A stretch of DNA of 64,000 nucleotides from Gracilimonas sp965227215 (GCA_965227215.1 OZ245729.1:2232001-2296000); one strand, 5' to 3'; shown: positions 16,349-26,440, counted from the stretch's first letter. Notes: generated by a model from the letters alone, not told the origin. Program-made: numbers and translations.

Positions 16349-19102
16349 GTGATTGGGGTAGTAAAAAAAGGACTAATGCTATTGCTGTTTTTGGCAGCTT
16401 CAGGAGTCGTCTGTGCACAATATACCGTTCAGCATCAGGCACCACTCACAGTTGAGAGGAATGCACAGAATACGCTGGAGTTTCGGGTTCCCGGAATTTC
16501 TGAAGCCGATTTCCAGCAGGCAAATCTATTTTACAGGTACGATGGAGATTTTGGGTATCAACAGCAGGAAGTAGAGTACAGAAATGGGGTATTTCAGGCA
16601 TTGTTTACCGTTAACAATCCCAATGCCAGTTCGCTGGAGTACTATTTTGAGCTGACACTCAACTCGGGGGAGCAAATTTTCTATCCCAACAATCTACCCT
16701 CCGAAAATCCTGAGGAAGTGGAGGTTGTTGAAAGCCTGGGGGAGGATAAGCCTATACTGGAAGGGGTCGATTATACCATTCTTTCTCCCCGTCCGGGCAA
16801 CGGTGTAACGAGGGATGATGTCGTTATTGCTATCGCTCTTTTTTATGAGCAATCGGATCTGGAGCCCGGTGAATTTCTTTTGCTGATAGACGGGCAGGAT
16901 GTGACTTCCGAAGCCGACACCTCCGCATACTATATATCATATGTGCCTGATAATTTGCCTCCGGGCGCACATACAATATCCCTTGAGTATAAAACCGAAA
17001 ATCAAACCTATGCCGTGACGCAATGGAGGTTTGCGGTGGTAGCTCCAGGGCAGGCTTCTTTTCAGGGTTTTGGCCCGAGTCGGGTTCCACAGGGGCAAGT
17101 TGAGCTGACAGCCCGAAATCAGGTAATAGCCGGGGACATAAACAATGCATACACAGGTAGAACCAGTATTTCCGGAGCTTATGGTAAGTTCAGGTATTCA
17201 GTGAATGGATACCTGACTTCGCAAGAATCGGTACGCCTTCAACCCCAAAACCGGTATGGTATTGATTTGGCCTACGGAGACTGGTGGGATTTTGAAGCCG
17301 GGCATGTATATCCGGTGATGAGTCAGTTTTCGATTTCCGGACGACGGGTCCATGGACTGAATACCTCTCTGCATTTGCTAAATGATAACTTTAACCTGCA
17401 GTTTATCTATGGAGAGCTAGATCGCGAAGTAACCAATCAGTACGATAGTTTGATAGTTGAGGAAATAACCATCGGTGCCGATTCGGTGGTTGATCGCAAC
17501 TATTTGCTGACTTATCAGGATGGAGGAAGGGGAACATTCCAACGCAGGCTGTTCGGGGGTAGAGTAGGGATTGGAAACGAAGAGAAATTCCAGCTTGGGT
17601 TTCATATGCTGAAGGTGCGTGACGACACTACGTCCATATTTAATGTGCGGGATTACATGGACATTGTAAACTCAAATGTGATATTAAACAGCAACCTTGA
17701 TCAGCCGGCCCGGGATACGTTACTTGCCAACCCGGATCGGCTGGATGTACGGGGTGGTAATATCAAACCACGGGATAACCTGGTGGTTGGAACCGATTTA
17801 AAGATGGGTTTTAACAATAACCGCATTCGGTTTGAATCAGAAGCAGTAATCAGCGCACTGAATAACAATATTTATGACGGTCCGCTTACCGTTGAAAGGG
17901 CAGAAGAGTTAGGCTTTGATGTTGATCAGGGCATGGCAGATTTACTGGAGCAGCTGTCGTGGCTCGTCATCGTGAATGAAAACATGAATACGTTGCCTTT
18001 TAAAATCCAGGAAGACGAAAACGGTGATATCACCGGAGAGGCTTTCTTCCCAACAAGCATTCTGGCGGGGAACAGCGAGCTGTCATTTCGATATCCCAAT
18101 AACAATTTCAGAGCCCAGTACCGGTGGATTGGCCCGGGGTTCAACTCACTGGCCAATTCCACGATCCGAAAAGACGTGGCGGGGTTCACTCTTACCGACC
18201 GGATGAACTTTTTATCGAATCGTTTATATCTGACTCTTGGGTACGAAAACCTGAATGACAACGTAAGCGGTACCCGCGATGCCACAACCAACACCATCAC
18301 CTACCGAACCAATGTAAGCTGGTATCCGGTAGATCGTAAACTGCCACGGGTAAGTGCCGGAGTGCGGTACCGGACACGGGATAATGGTATCGAGCGGCAA
18401 AACTTTTTACTCCCCGATGACTTGGTGAACGCCGCGGTGCAAAATATCCGGCAGGAAACCAGAACTATAAACGGGCAGGATACACTGGTAACTTTGGTCA
18501 CCCCTACTCCGCGATCAAACTATACCGTGAATATCAATACATCGGTGACGCAGCAATTTAACTGGATGAATGCCCGCAATGATGTGTCTCTGAGCTTTTC
18601 AAACCTTAAAACCACCGATGAGGTTTTTGCTTACGGTGATGTGTTAAGTACATCTTTTTCGTTAAGCCTCAACTCCCGCTTTTCTGATTTGCCTCTGGAA
18701 ACACAATTTGGCATCACTACAAATAGTACCGAGGCTGGTAGCGGACAAAATGATATCAGCATTTTCGGGATTTATACCTCGGGTAATTACCGGCTGATGG
18801 AAGATAATCTAATCGTAAATGGCCGACTTGCCATCACAAAGAATAAGACCGCATCCCGCATGATCGAGATTCGGGATGATCCTAATTCCGAAATGCTTAA
18901 CGATAATCCCCGCGATAATTATTTTGTACTTAGTGACGATGTAACCAAAAACAGCTATTCTACATTTGTTTTACAGGCCGGAGCGCGCTATAATTTCAAT
19001 GAGTATCACGCTCTGGTTTTTGACGCCAATCTCACCAATGTAAGCGGACAAAATCGGGCAAACGATCGCATTGTACAGCTCAGATATGTATTCAGCTTTT
19101 AA
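16349..19102 (+). CDS. Large exported protein, predicted outer-membrane beta-barrel
   Basis: A 917-aa protein beginning with GTG at 16349 (MIGVVKKGLMLLLFLAASG, then CAQ as probable cleavage region); an ATG at 16376 would lose the basic N-terminus. Residues about 25-240 are beta-sandwich-like, with possible Ig-like units (DYTILSPRPGNGVTRDDVVI). Residues about 280-917 alternate polar and aromatic residues, as in a large outer-membrane barrel, and the chain ends ...QLRYVFSF with the C-terminal Phe expected for BAM substrates. No TonB box or plug is evident. It sits between the FecR gene and the CHASE2 cyclase gene (4-nt gap to the latter), so it probably works with both. Confidence 0.72.
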   Translation: MIGVVKKGLMLLLFLAASGVVCAQYTVQHQAPLTVERNAQNTLEFRVPGISEADFQQANLFYRYDGDFGYQQQEVEYRNGVFQALFTVNNPNASSLEYYFELTLNSGEQIFYPNNLPSENPEEVEVVESLGEDKPILEGVDYTILSPRPGNGVTRDDVVIAIALFYEQSDLEPGEFLLLIDGQDVTSEADTSAYYISYVPDNLPPGAHTISLEYKTENQTYAVTQWRFAVVAPGQASFQGFGPSRVPQGQVELTARNQVIAGDINNAYTGRTSISGAYGKFRYSVNGYLTSQESVRLQPQNRYGIDLAYGDWWDFEAGHVYPVMSQFSISGRRVHGLNTSLHLLNDNFNLQFIYGELDREVTNQYDSLIVEEITIGADSVVDRNYLLTYQDGGRGTFQRRLFGGRVGIGNEEKFQLGFHMLKVRDDTTSIFNVRDYMDIVNSNVILNSNLDQPARDTLLANPDRLDVRGGNIKPRDNLVVGTDLKMGFNNNRIRFESEAVISALNNNIYDGPLTVERAEELGFDVDQGMADLLEQLSWLVIVNENMNTLPFKIQEDENGDITGEAFFPTSILAGNSELSFRYPNNNFRAQYRWIGPGFNSLANSTIRKDVAGFTLTDRMNFLSNRLYLTLGYENLNDNVSGTRDATTNTITYRTNVSWYPVDRKLPRVSAGVRYRTRDNGIERQNFLLPDDLVNAAVQNIRQETRTINGQDTLVTLVTPTPRSNYTVNINTSVTQQFNWMNARNDVSLSFSNLKTTDEVFAYGDVLSTSFSLSLNSRFSDLPLETQFGITTNSTEAGSGQNDISIFGIYTSGNYRLMEDNLIVNGRLAITKNKTASRMIEIRDDPNSEMLNDNPRDNYFVLSDDVTKNSYSTFVLQAGARYNFNEYHALVFDANLTNVSGQNRANDRIVQLRYVFSF

Positions 19103-19106
19103 CTAA

Positions 19107-21263
19107 ATGGCTCCCAAAAAGAAAAGACTTACTTCCGTGGCTTTTATAGCCATAGCTGCGTTCGTTTTTTCATTTATCCTTATGCTGATCAGGCCCATTC
19201 AGGTGGCAGAGCTGAAATATTATGATCAGCTATTTGAATGGCGCGGTCCCCTTGATGTATCAGACTCACCCATTGTACTGGTGGCGATCAGCCAAAAAGC
19301 TGATGAAGAAATTCCTCAGAAATTCCCATGGCCAACCAACCTCCATGCCCGGCTGGTTGAAAATCTGAACAGGGCTGGGGCCAAAGTTATAGCCTTTGAT
19401 GTGGTTTTCAATAACCCGGACATATACGAGGCCAGAAATGATACCGTCTTCGCGGAGGCAATCAAGAGGCATGGCAATGTGATTTTGGCCGGTGACCTCC
19501 AGCGAACAGTTTCAGAGTTTTCGGACGAGATTTCTACCCTATTTCCTACACCGGTGCTAAACGTCAACAACCCAAACCGGGTGGCTTTGGTGAAGGTGCA
19601 TCCTGATATAGATGGGGCTATTCGTTCATATCGTTTTGGACAACAGCACCAGAATCAGAATTATTACAGGCTGGGACTGGAGGCTCTACGGCTGTACGAT
19701 GAAATTCCTTATGAAGAAATTGATCCCATCGGTCCGAATCCGGAGAGTGAATATTTTTCGTTTGGGCCTTATGAGATTATCAAAGACCGTCCCAATTCTT
19801 TTCTCATCAACTTCTATGGACCCGAAAGTACTTTCCCTGAAATTTCATATGAAGAAGTAATTGACGATTCAAACTATACCACCGTATTCGAGACAGAAAT
19901 TGGTGCTATAAATATGTTTGATGATCCGGACATTGGTCATTTGACCAAAGGCACTTTTGAAGACAAAATTGTGATTGTAGGGGCCACCATGCCTTTGCTG
20001 AAAGATTTTTATACAACCCCTTTTGCCAATGAAGGCAATAACCCCCGTCCCGGATATCAGGTGCACGCCAATGCCATTCAAACCATAATCGACGGCAACT
20101 ATATAAAGCGATTCCGGGGATGGTACACACTGCTCATTATGTTTTTTCTGTGCCTGGGTATTACGTCTGTTAACCGCGTTTCCGGAGCTTCCTGGGGTAT
20201 TTCGGTATCGGTAGCTCTGGCTTTAGGGTATTTCGGAGTTACCTACTGGGCGTTCATGAATCACAATATGTTGATGATGCTCACCGGTCCGTTAATCGCC
20301 ATCATCATTACTCAGGTAGGGATGGTGAGTTATGAATACTATATCGAAGAAAAGGAGAAGCGTCGTATCAAAGGGATGTTTGCTTCCTATGTATCCCCGG
20401 AACTGGTAGACCGGATGATAGCCTCCGGGGAAGAACCGCAGCTTGGGGGAGAAGAAACCCACATGACGGCCTTTTTCAGCGATGTGGTCGCCTTTTCCAC
20501 TTTCTCAGAGCAATTGGAAGCCAAACAGCTGGTAACACTGATTAACGACTACCTGAGTACAATGACGGATATCCTTAATGATCGTGGTGGAACGCTCGAT
20601 AAATACATCGGGGATGCCATCGTAGCCTTTTTTGGGTCACCGGTGCCCATGAAAGATCATGCCTATCAGGCGTGTGTGGCTTCTCTGCTCATGCAAAAGG
20701 AACTGGCTGAATTACGCAAGAAATGGGAAAAGGAAGGTTGGTCGGAGCTGGTAGCAAATATGCAACAGCGGATTGGTATGAACACGGGAGTGATGGTGAC
20801 CGGAAATATGGGTTCCTCCAGGCGCTTCAACTACACCATGATGGGAGATAATGTAAACCTTGCTGCCCGGTGCGAAAGCGGAGCCAAGCAGTACGGGGTG
20901 TATACCATGGTGACAGAATCAACCAAAGAGGAAGCTGAGGAATATGGAGACGATTGCATGTTCCGGATGCTGGATAACATTGTAGTGAAAGGAAGAACGA
21001 GGCCGGTAAAAGTGTATGAAATTGCGGGATTACGGGAAGATGTAAACCAGCAGCTGCATGATTGTATCGGGTTGTACGAACAGGGGTTGGAACACTATTT
21101 CAACCAGGAATGGGATTCGGCTATACAGAAATTCGAGCAGTCAAAAGCACTGGAGCGTTATGAGCGAAATCCTTCCGGTATATTTATTGAACGGTGTGAA
21201 TGGTTGAAGGAAGAATCACCTGGAGATGAGTGGAACGGGGTATTTGTAATGAAAAAGAAGTGA
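19107..21263 (+). CDS. CHASE2-domain class III adenylate cyclase
   Basis: Transmembrane receptor cyclase of 718 aa. After an N-terminal membrane helix (about residues 8-28), the extracytoplasmic CHASE2 domain spans about 30-325 (ADEEIPQKFPWPTNLHARLV, then NRAGAKVIAFDVVF). Three further membrane helices follow (about 333-410), then the cyclase domain (about 445-640). The metal-binding aspartates are D459 (FSDVVAFS) and D503 (KYIGDAIVAFFG). K499 and D581 (MMGDNVNLAAR) are the ATP-specifying type, and R588 is present. The signal is presumably delivered from the periplasmic products of the upstream genes. A helical C-terminal tail follows. It is the fourth gene of the operon. Confidence 0.9.
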   Translation: MAPKKKRLTSVAFIAIAAFVFSFILMLIRPIQVAELKYYDQLFEWRGPLDVSDSPIVLVAISQKADEEIPQKFPWPTNLHARLVENLNRAGAKVIAFDVVFNNPDIYEARNDTVFAEAIKRHGNVILAGDLQRTVSEFSDEISTLFPTPVLNVNNPNRVALVKVHPDIDGAIRSYRFGQQHQNQNYYRLGLEALRLYDEIPYEEIDPIGPNPESEYFSFGPYEIIKDRPNSFLINFYGPESTFPEISYEEVIDDSNYTTVFETEIGAINMFDDPDIGHLTKGTFEDKIVIVGATMPLLKDFYTTPFANEGNNPRPGYQVHANAIQTIIDGNYIKRFRGWYTLLIMFFLCLGITSVNRVSGASWGISVSVALALGYFGVTYWAFMNHNMLMMLTGPLIAIIITQVGMVSYEYYIEEKEKRRIKGMFASYVSPELVDRMIASGEEPQLGGEETHMTAFFSDVVAFSTFSEQLEAKQLVTLINDYLSTMTDILNDRGGTLDKYIGDAIVAFFGSPVPMKDHAYQACVASLLMQKELAELRKKWEKEGWSELVANMQQRIGMNTGVMVTGNMGSSRRFNYTMMGDNVNLAARCESGAKQYGVYTMVTESTKEEAEEYGDDCMFRMLDNIVVKGRTRPVKVYEIAGLREDVNQQLHDCIGLYEQGLEHYFNQEWDSAIQKFEQSKALERYERNPSGIFIERCEWLKEESPGDEWNGVFVMKKK

Positions 21264-21276
21264 ACTAAGAAAAGTG

Positions 21277-21365
21277 CGGAGAGAGAGGGATTCGAACCCT
21301 CGATACCTCGTTGGAGGTATACTCCCTTAGCAGGGGAGCGCTTTCAGCCACTCAGCCACCTCTCC
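21277..21365 (-). tRNA. tRNA-Ser (anticodon GCT)
   Basis: An 89-nt class II tRNA on the minus strand. Acceptor GGAGAGG/TCTCTCC with discriminator G; anticodon stem CTCCC/GGGAG around CTGCTAA (anticodon GCT); long variable arm ATACCTCC...GAGGTAT; T arm GAGGG-TTCGAAT-CCCTC. CCA is not encoded. Confidence 0.96.
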
Positions 21366-21506
21366 GTTTTTTTTGAAGGGCAACAAATATAGCGACCTTT
21401 CCACACTAATAGCAACCCTGATAAAGCTTTAATCTGAGTACAGTTCAGGAAAGATTTGTCCGCCGGATTCCCTTCCTATTGAATAGGAATTTCCCCTCAA
21501 TTCAAC

Positions 21507-22076
21507 CTACTCTTTGTCGGAATCTAAAACGTAAATTTGAGAAAGATTTCGACCTTCCTGAGCATAGTCAAGTCCATACCCCAATACAAAAGCGTTTGGG
21601 ATCTCAAAACCTACATAATCGAGCTGCACATCGTGATGGGTAGCTTCTTTTTTATGAAGCAAGGTACATACGGCCACCGAAGCCGGGTTGTTTTCTTTAA
21701 TTCGTTTCACCATGTAATTCATCGAAAGGCCGGTGTCCACAATGTCTTCCACCAGGATTACATGCCGGCCTTCAATCTTGGCATCGATGTGCTTGAGTTC
21801 GGTTACCTGCCCGGACGATACTTTCTTATCCCCATAACTGCTCAACTTCATGAAATCGACCTCGCAGTCGATAGTTACATGGCGCATGATATCGGCCAGA
21901 AAAATAAACGCCCCATTCAGGATCCCGATAAAAATGGGTTTTTTGCCATCATAGTCTTTATCCAGCTGATTGCCGAGCTGGTTCAGGCGTTCGTCAATCT
22001 GGTCTTTGGTAATAAAAATTTTGAATTTTTCACCGTTACAAGTCACAGTATCCGGTTGGTAAAAAGTAGAACTCAT
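21507..22076 (-). CDS. hpt: Hypoxanthine phosphoribosyltransferase
   Basis: Purine salvage enzyme that converts hypoxanthine (or guanine) and PRPP to IMP (or GMP) in the cytoplasm. The 189-aa length is normal. The PRPP-binding motif VILVEDIVDTGLSM lies at residues 106-119, with E110 and D111 as the catalytic acidic pair. IGILNGAFIFLADIMR (about 50-65) and LSSYGDKKVSSG (about 78-89) form the pyrophosphate and flexible loops. It is encoded one base after tilS on the same strand. This tilS-hpt order is a widespread bacterial arrangement, often followed by ftsH, which is absent here. The start fits well with no upstream alternative. Confidence 0.95.
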   Translation of the reverse strand: MSSTFYQPDTVTCNGEKFKIFITKDQIDERLNQLGNQLDKDYDGKKPIFIGILNGAFIFLADIMRHVTIDCEVDFMKLSSYGDKKVSSGQVTELKHIDAKIEGRHVILVEDIVDTGLSMNYMVKRIKENNPASVAVCTLLHKKEATHHDVQLDYVGFEIPNAFVLGYGLDYAQEGRNLSQIYVLDSDKE

Positions 22077-22077
22077 G

Positions 22078-23418
22078 CTAACTGAAATTTATCGTCAAAA
22101 AAGTAGTTGATGTGGATTCACATTTAGCCAATTCAGAGATGGCACCCTGCTCTTTATTAGTTGCCGGAACAGGATATAGAATAGCATAAATAGTACCATC
22201 TGATCCGCACAATACCAAAGCCTTTTCTTTAAAATGTGAAGGAATTTTCCGGTTCGTCAGATGATCGGATACTTTCTGGTGCCCGTCCATCCCCAGTGGC
22301 TGAAAAGCATCGCCGGCGCTCCAGTTCCTGATCGTTAACGGCCAGGAACATTTGGAGGCATCCAGCCTGAGAACTGCTTCTTTGGATGGTTTCTTTGTTC
22401 TTGTTAGAGTGATGCCATCCAGGCTAATCCCTTCCTGAGCTTCATCTTTCGAAATGGTTTCTGAAATTTCTTCACTCTCTTCTCTTGGCTGAATATGAAT
22501 TTTGTCCCGTTCGCGGGTCAAAACCAGTTTGCCTACTTCCATGTTTTTGCCGGGTTGGAGAAACTCCAGTTCGGTCAGCCCTTCCAGTTGCCCTTTGGTG
22601 TAGTTGCCTTCTTCCCCAAACTGATCGAGCATGGTTTTGAGGACAGCCGGCTTTATGATTTCCGGAAGTTGAGCGTATTTTTTGAGATGGATACTATTTT
22701 CCTGGGTTACCTGATTGGTGATCTCAGTGATGCTCGCTTCAAATAGTTTCCCCTGCTCCGGCAGATTCAGGATGTTCTGCTTCCAACCGGGCAAAAGATC
22801 ATCCATTCTTTGGGCAAATTCATTCCGGATGAAATTGCGCGCATAATCTGAGCTTTTGTTGCTTTCATCGGTGCGATAAGGAACAGCTTCAGCTTCACAA
22901 AAGGCGAGGATTTCGTTCTTGCTAAAATTCAAAAGCGGACGAAACAGCTCGCCATCCCATTGCCTCATGCCTTGCCAGGCAGCCGGACCGCTTCCCCGAA
23001 ACAGCTTCTGTAAAATGGTCTCAACCTGGTCATCCTGATGATGAGCCGTAACAATTGCTTCAGCTTTGAAGTTGTCCTTCAAATCCCCGAAAAACTGATA
23101 TCGCTGCTTTCGGGCCCAATTCTGGAAGTTTTCACCTTCCGCCTTTTTTGGGTTGAGCCTGATGGAACAGCACTCAAATCCCCACTTGAAAGAAAGTTGC
23201 TCTACGAGCTCCTGATCTTTGTCGGCCTGTTTAGGTCGCTTACCGTAATTTATATGAACGACCAGCCCTTCCACGTCCAGTAGATGAAAAAGGTAGAGCA
23301 AAGCCATGGAGTCGGGGCCGCCACTCACGCCCAGAATAAAAAAAGCATCCTGCTCAAAATAGTCAGTGAGGCTTTGAGAAAGGTGTTTTTGAATTTTTTT
23401 AGAAATGGATTTTGCCAT
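22078..23418 (-). CDS. tilS: tRNA(Ile)-lysidine synthase
   Basis: Modifies C34 of tRNA-Ile(CAU) to lysidine, changing its identity from Met to Ile; normally essential. The 446-aa protein has the N-type ATP pyrophosphatase motif LGVSGGPDSMALLYLF (about residues 29-44), the AHHQDDQVETILQKLFRGSG motif (about 126-145) and the RNEFAQRMDDLLPGW region of the bacterial family. The C-terminal part carries the TilS substrate-binding domain (WSAGDAFQPLGMDGHQKVSD, about 365-385). It is first in an operon with hpt. Confidence 0.95.
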   Translation of the reverse strand: MAKSISKKIQKHLSQSLTDYFEQDAFFILGVSGGPDSMALLYLFHLLDVEGLVVHINYGKRPKQADKDQELVEQLSFKWGFECCSIRLNPKKAEGENFQNWARKQRYQFFGDLKDNFKAEAIVTAHHQDDQVETILQKLFRGSGPAAWQGMRQWDGELFRPLLNFSKNEILAFCEAEAVPYRTDESNKSSDYARNFIRNEFAQRMDDLLPGWKQNILNLPEQGKLFEASITEITNQVTQENSIHLKKYAQLPEIIKPAVLKTMLDQFGEEGNYTKGQLEGLTELEFLQPGKNMEVGKLVLTRERDKIHIQPREESEEISETISKDEAQEGISLDGITLTRTKKPSKEAVLRLDASKCSWPLTIRNWSAGDAFQPLGMDGHQKVSDHLTNRKIPSHFKEKALVLCGSDGTIYAILYPVPATNKEQGAISELAKCESTSTTFLTINFS

Positions 23419-23497
23419 AGAAAAAAGTAGGGGGTTTTTGGAACAATATCGAACATTCGGATGGCTTATTCTGATTAGTGTGAAGGGTATATTTTCT

Positions 23498-23618
23498 CGT
23501 TATTCGTTAATCGGAATTCGGTCAATCGCTACCATTGCGAAGGGTTGAAACCCGTTCGCTTGTTTAAAGGGTGACAGCCTTCCCAAATCAACCCGTCATC
23601 CCGGACTTGGTCCAGGAT
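23498..23618 (-). repeat. Composite interspersed repeat, reverse copy
   Basis: Read on the minus strand it contains the shared modules GTCCGGGATGACGGGTT and AAGCGAACGGGTTTCAACCC-TTCGC, next to a GGTCAATCG-type module. The same modules recur at 25909-26040, 26441-26560, 31557-31713, 33405-33955 and 35868-36245. The flanking gap 23419-23691 holds no gene. Confidence 0.75.
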
Positions 23619-23691
23619 ATTCAATTGAGGGATTGTTTGTATGCAAAAAATTGGATAGCGAATTTATGATCAGGGGCTCAATACATGGAAC

Positions 23692-24279
23692 TTGGAAGGT
23701 AAAACTTCGATATTCCCATCGTTAAAAAAGCCAGATAAAAAACCAAGCTACTACATGTACCGCGACCGCCCCTGGATTTACCATCATGATGAACCGCTGA
23801 CCCGTTACTCTTTAGGACAGGAAGGTGATAATCCGCTGATTTGTTTTGGGGTGAATCCCTCAACGGCCAGGCCCGGAAATTTGGATCCCACCGTGGCATC
23901 TGTAGCGCGCTTTGCCATGGAGAACGACTACGATGGCTGGCTTATGTTCAATCTCTATCCGCAGCGGGCCACCAATCCGGATAAGATGCATAAGCACTTT
24001 CAGAAGAACATTCATGAAAAGAACGTAGAAGTAATCGCCGAGCTGACCCGTGACCTCTCCGCAGATATCTGGTGCGCCTGGGGAACCCTGATCGAAAAAC
24101 GGCCGTATCTGTCGCGGTGCCTCAAGGATATTTATGAAGCCATTTCCGGAAACGGCAACCGGTTCTTCACTCGCGGACGTATTTCCAAAGCCGGTCACCC
24201 GCACCATCCGCTGTATCTGAGGAAAACCTCTCCGATGGATGAGTTTGATGTGGACAAGTACGTCAATAAGGTGGTTTAA
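23692..24279 (+). CDS. DUF1643 domain protein
   Basis: A 195-aa cytoplasmic protein of the DUF1643 family, of unknown function. Family marks are LICFGVNPSTARPGNLDPTV (about residues 49-68), GWLMFNLYPQRATNP (about 82-96) and the C-terminal GRISKAGHPHHPLYL. The open frame begins with a TTG at 23692; the first ATG is at 23755 (MYRDRPWIYHHDEPL) and is an equally plausible start, since family members usually begin shortly before that point. No ribosome binding site resolves this. DUF1643 genes are scattered in accessory regions, and this one lies between two copies of the interspersed repeat. Confidence 0.8.
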   Translation: MEGKTSIFPSLKKPDKKPSYYMYRDRPWIYHHDEPLTRYSLGQEGDNPLICFGVNPSTARPGNLDPTVASVARFAMENDYDGWLMFNLYPQRATNPDKMHKHFQKNIHEKNVEVIAELTRDLSADIWCAWGTLIEKRPYLSRCLKDIYEAISGNGNRFFTRGRISKAGHPHHPLYLRKTSPMDEFDVDKYVNKVV

Positions 24280-24424
24280 ATAGCCGGGTTAATTCTGGGG
24301 TGCTCCGCTGCAATATTTGATTTCGGGTGTTCCTTGCTGGATGTCCTGTTGGTAGATCGCTCTTGCAATAACGGTGATAATTGCTTCAATTCCATGGATT
24401 CAACACTAATCTAATCCGGGAATT

Positions 24425-25885
24425 ATGGGAAAGACATTTTGGATGCTGCTGTTCATTTTTGCAGCGGGCCAGGGAGTATTCGCGCAAGAAGCAGAAAACG
24501 GGGAAAAGGAATCCAAAACAGATTATACGGAAGCCATTACGCTGGTAGAAGTATGGATGGATGCCATGCAGAAGTTTGATGAAATACCCGGAATCAGTGC
24601 CATCGCCGTGGAAGATCAGGAGGTGGTTTGGAAAGGCGCCTATGGAGAAGCAAATCCGGAAGAAGGGGTGAACATGGAGACGAATACCATTTGTAGTGTA
24701 TGCTCCATATCCAAGTTATTTACCTCTGTTGCTATCATGAATTTATATGAGGAAGGGAAGTTACGCCTGGATGACCGTATTGAAGAGGTTATGCCCGGTT
24801 ATGATCTGAATCAGCAGTTTGAACTTAGCGGACCGATTACGATTCGTACCCTGCTTACCCATTCCTCAGGGTTGCCCCGCGAAAATGCTTATTCGCACTG
24901 GACGGATCCGTCTCTTGAATTTCCAACCAAAGAAGAAATACTGAAATCGCTTGAAGAACAGGAAACGCTGTATCCATCCTCAACCTATTTTCAGTACAGT
25001 AATCTGGCAATGACGCTGCTTGGATATATTGTTGAGGAAGTATCCGGCCAAAGCTATGAGGAGTATGTGGCAGAACACATCCTGAATCCCCTGGAGCTCA
25101 ACGATACCCGACCCGATATGCCGGAAGAATTATGGGGAGATCAGCTTGCCGTTGGTTATACCGTTGAAACCATAGAAGGCATACAGCATAAGCTGGATAT
25201 GTTTGAGCCGAATGGGGTGACCCCGGCAGCAGGGTTCAGCTCTACCGTAGAGGATTTGGCCGATTTTGCTACGTGGCAATTTCGCCTGTATGATGCACAG
25301 GAGGAAGAGATTCTTCATCCCGCCACCATCAAGAATATGCATAACATCCACTGGATGGATAGTGACTTTGGCACAAGCTGGGGACTGGGGTTTTCCGTGT
25401 ATAAAGGTCCGGGCGATAAAAAATGGGTGGGCCATGGAGGCTATTGCCCCGGATACAGAAGCACTTTGATGATGAATCCGGAATCGAAAAGAGCCTATGC
25501 GGTAATGACCAACAGCAATAATCCAAATCCCGGAAAATACGCACGCGGAATTCATGCCATACTATCCAAAGCCGGAAGTATTGAAGAGGCGGATAAAGAG
25601 CTGGCCGAAGAGCTAAAAGAATATGCCGGTTATTACGAGGGAGTTGTAGGCAGAACAATCAGTTATGTGGGAACCTGGGGTGATAAACTGGTACGGTTAG
25701 GATTTCCGGTAGATAACCCGGGAAATTTTTCAAAGTACCGCAGAGTTGATAAAGATCATTTTGTGCGTATACGTGATAATGGGGAAGACGGTGAAAGTAT
25801 GCGCTTTATCCGTAATGAGGAAGGGGAAGTGGTGCAGATGAAGTACTACAATAACTACATCTCCGAGAAAGTAGAACTTAATTAG
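24425..25885 (+). CDS. Exported serine hydrolase, class C beta-lactamase family
   Basis: Periplasmic serine hydrolase of 486 aa, related to AmpC, DD-peptidases and esterases. It has a signal peptide (ending FAQEA) and the catalytic SxxK motif S94-I-S-K97. Y191-S-N193 is the second motif and a WVGHGG stretch near residue 340 is the third. A C-terminal domain (about residues 395-486) resembles the lipocalin-like extension common in this group. Substrate cannot be read from sequence; peptides, D-amino acid derivatives or esters are all possible. It is transcribed alone and has interspersed repeats downstream. Confidence 0.88.
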   Translation: MGKTFWMLLFIFAAGQGVFAQEAENGEKESKTDYTEAITLVEVWMDAMQKFDEIPGISAIAVEDQEVVWKGAYGEANPEEGVNMETNTICSVCSISKLFTSVAIMNLYEEGKLRLDDRIEEVMPGYDLNQQFELSGPITIRTLLTHSSGLPRENAYSHWTDPSLEFPTKEEILKSLEEQETLYPSSTYFQYSNLAMTLLGYIVEEVSGQSYEEYVAEHILNPLELNDTRPDMPEELWGDQLAVGYTVETIEGIQHKLDMFEPNGVTPAAGFSSTVEDLADFATWQFRLYDAQEEEILHPATIKNMHNIHWMDSDFGTSWGLGFSVYKGPGDKKWVGHGGYCPGYRSTLMMNPESKRAYAVMTNSNNPNPGKYARGIHAILSKAGSIEEADKELAEELKEYAGYYEGVVGRTISYVGTWGDKLVRLGFPVDNPGNFSKYRRVDKDHFVRIRDNGEDGESMRFIRNEEGEVVQMKYYNNYISEKVELN

Positions 25886-25908
25886 GATTGACTTGTTCGT
25901 TTATGGTT

Positions 25909-26145
25909 ATTCGGAATTCGATTCATCGGTCATTCGCTAATCAAATGCCTGTCATTGTGAAGGGTTAAAACCCGTTCGTTTGTTTGATGGTTGGCAGCCT
26001 GCTCTTTAACCTGTCATCCCGGATATGATTCGGGATCTTTATGAGAAGGCTTCTGAATTTCTCAGCGGAGTGATTTCTGATTGACTAATAGAATCGTCGG
26101 TCATTCGGTCCATCGGTCGTTCGCCAATCAAACCCCTCAGAGATG
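25909..26145. repeat. Composite interspersed repeat cluster
   Basis: A reverse copy (25909-26040: AAGGGTTAAAACCCGTTCG, then CTGTCATCCCGGATATGATT) is followed by a forward ATTCGGTCCATCGGTCGTTC module (26096-26145). A short CTCAGCGGAGTG unit at 26061-26072 recurs near 26338. The whole 25886-26786 interval has no supported gene; short frames here are not preserved in any recognisable product. Confidence 0.7.
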
Positions 26146-26440
26146 TATCAGGTAGCTTGTTATCTCGAACGAAGTGAAAGGTCTGGAAAAAGAAGGTAGG
26201 TCGATTAGGATTCTCTGCTTTCTTTTGTGCCGACAAAAGAAACAAAAGCTCCCGGCTGCGAAAAAAGAGCTAAAGCTGAATCCATTTCACTAAAATAACC
26301 CAAAGCTCCATTTAGAGTAAAAGTGTGTTTTTATTTCTCAGCGGAGTGGTTTATTTCTTAACGCTTCATTACTTCATCTTCTTTACGCTCTTTTTTCTAA
26401 GGCCGAATTTCTGATTCCCACGCAGAAAAATGGATTTTAA

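Noticed and set aside
21537..22085. 182-aa frame opposite hpt
   Set aside because: It is fully antisense to a clear hypoxanthine phosphoribosyltransferase gene and encodes no known domain.
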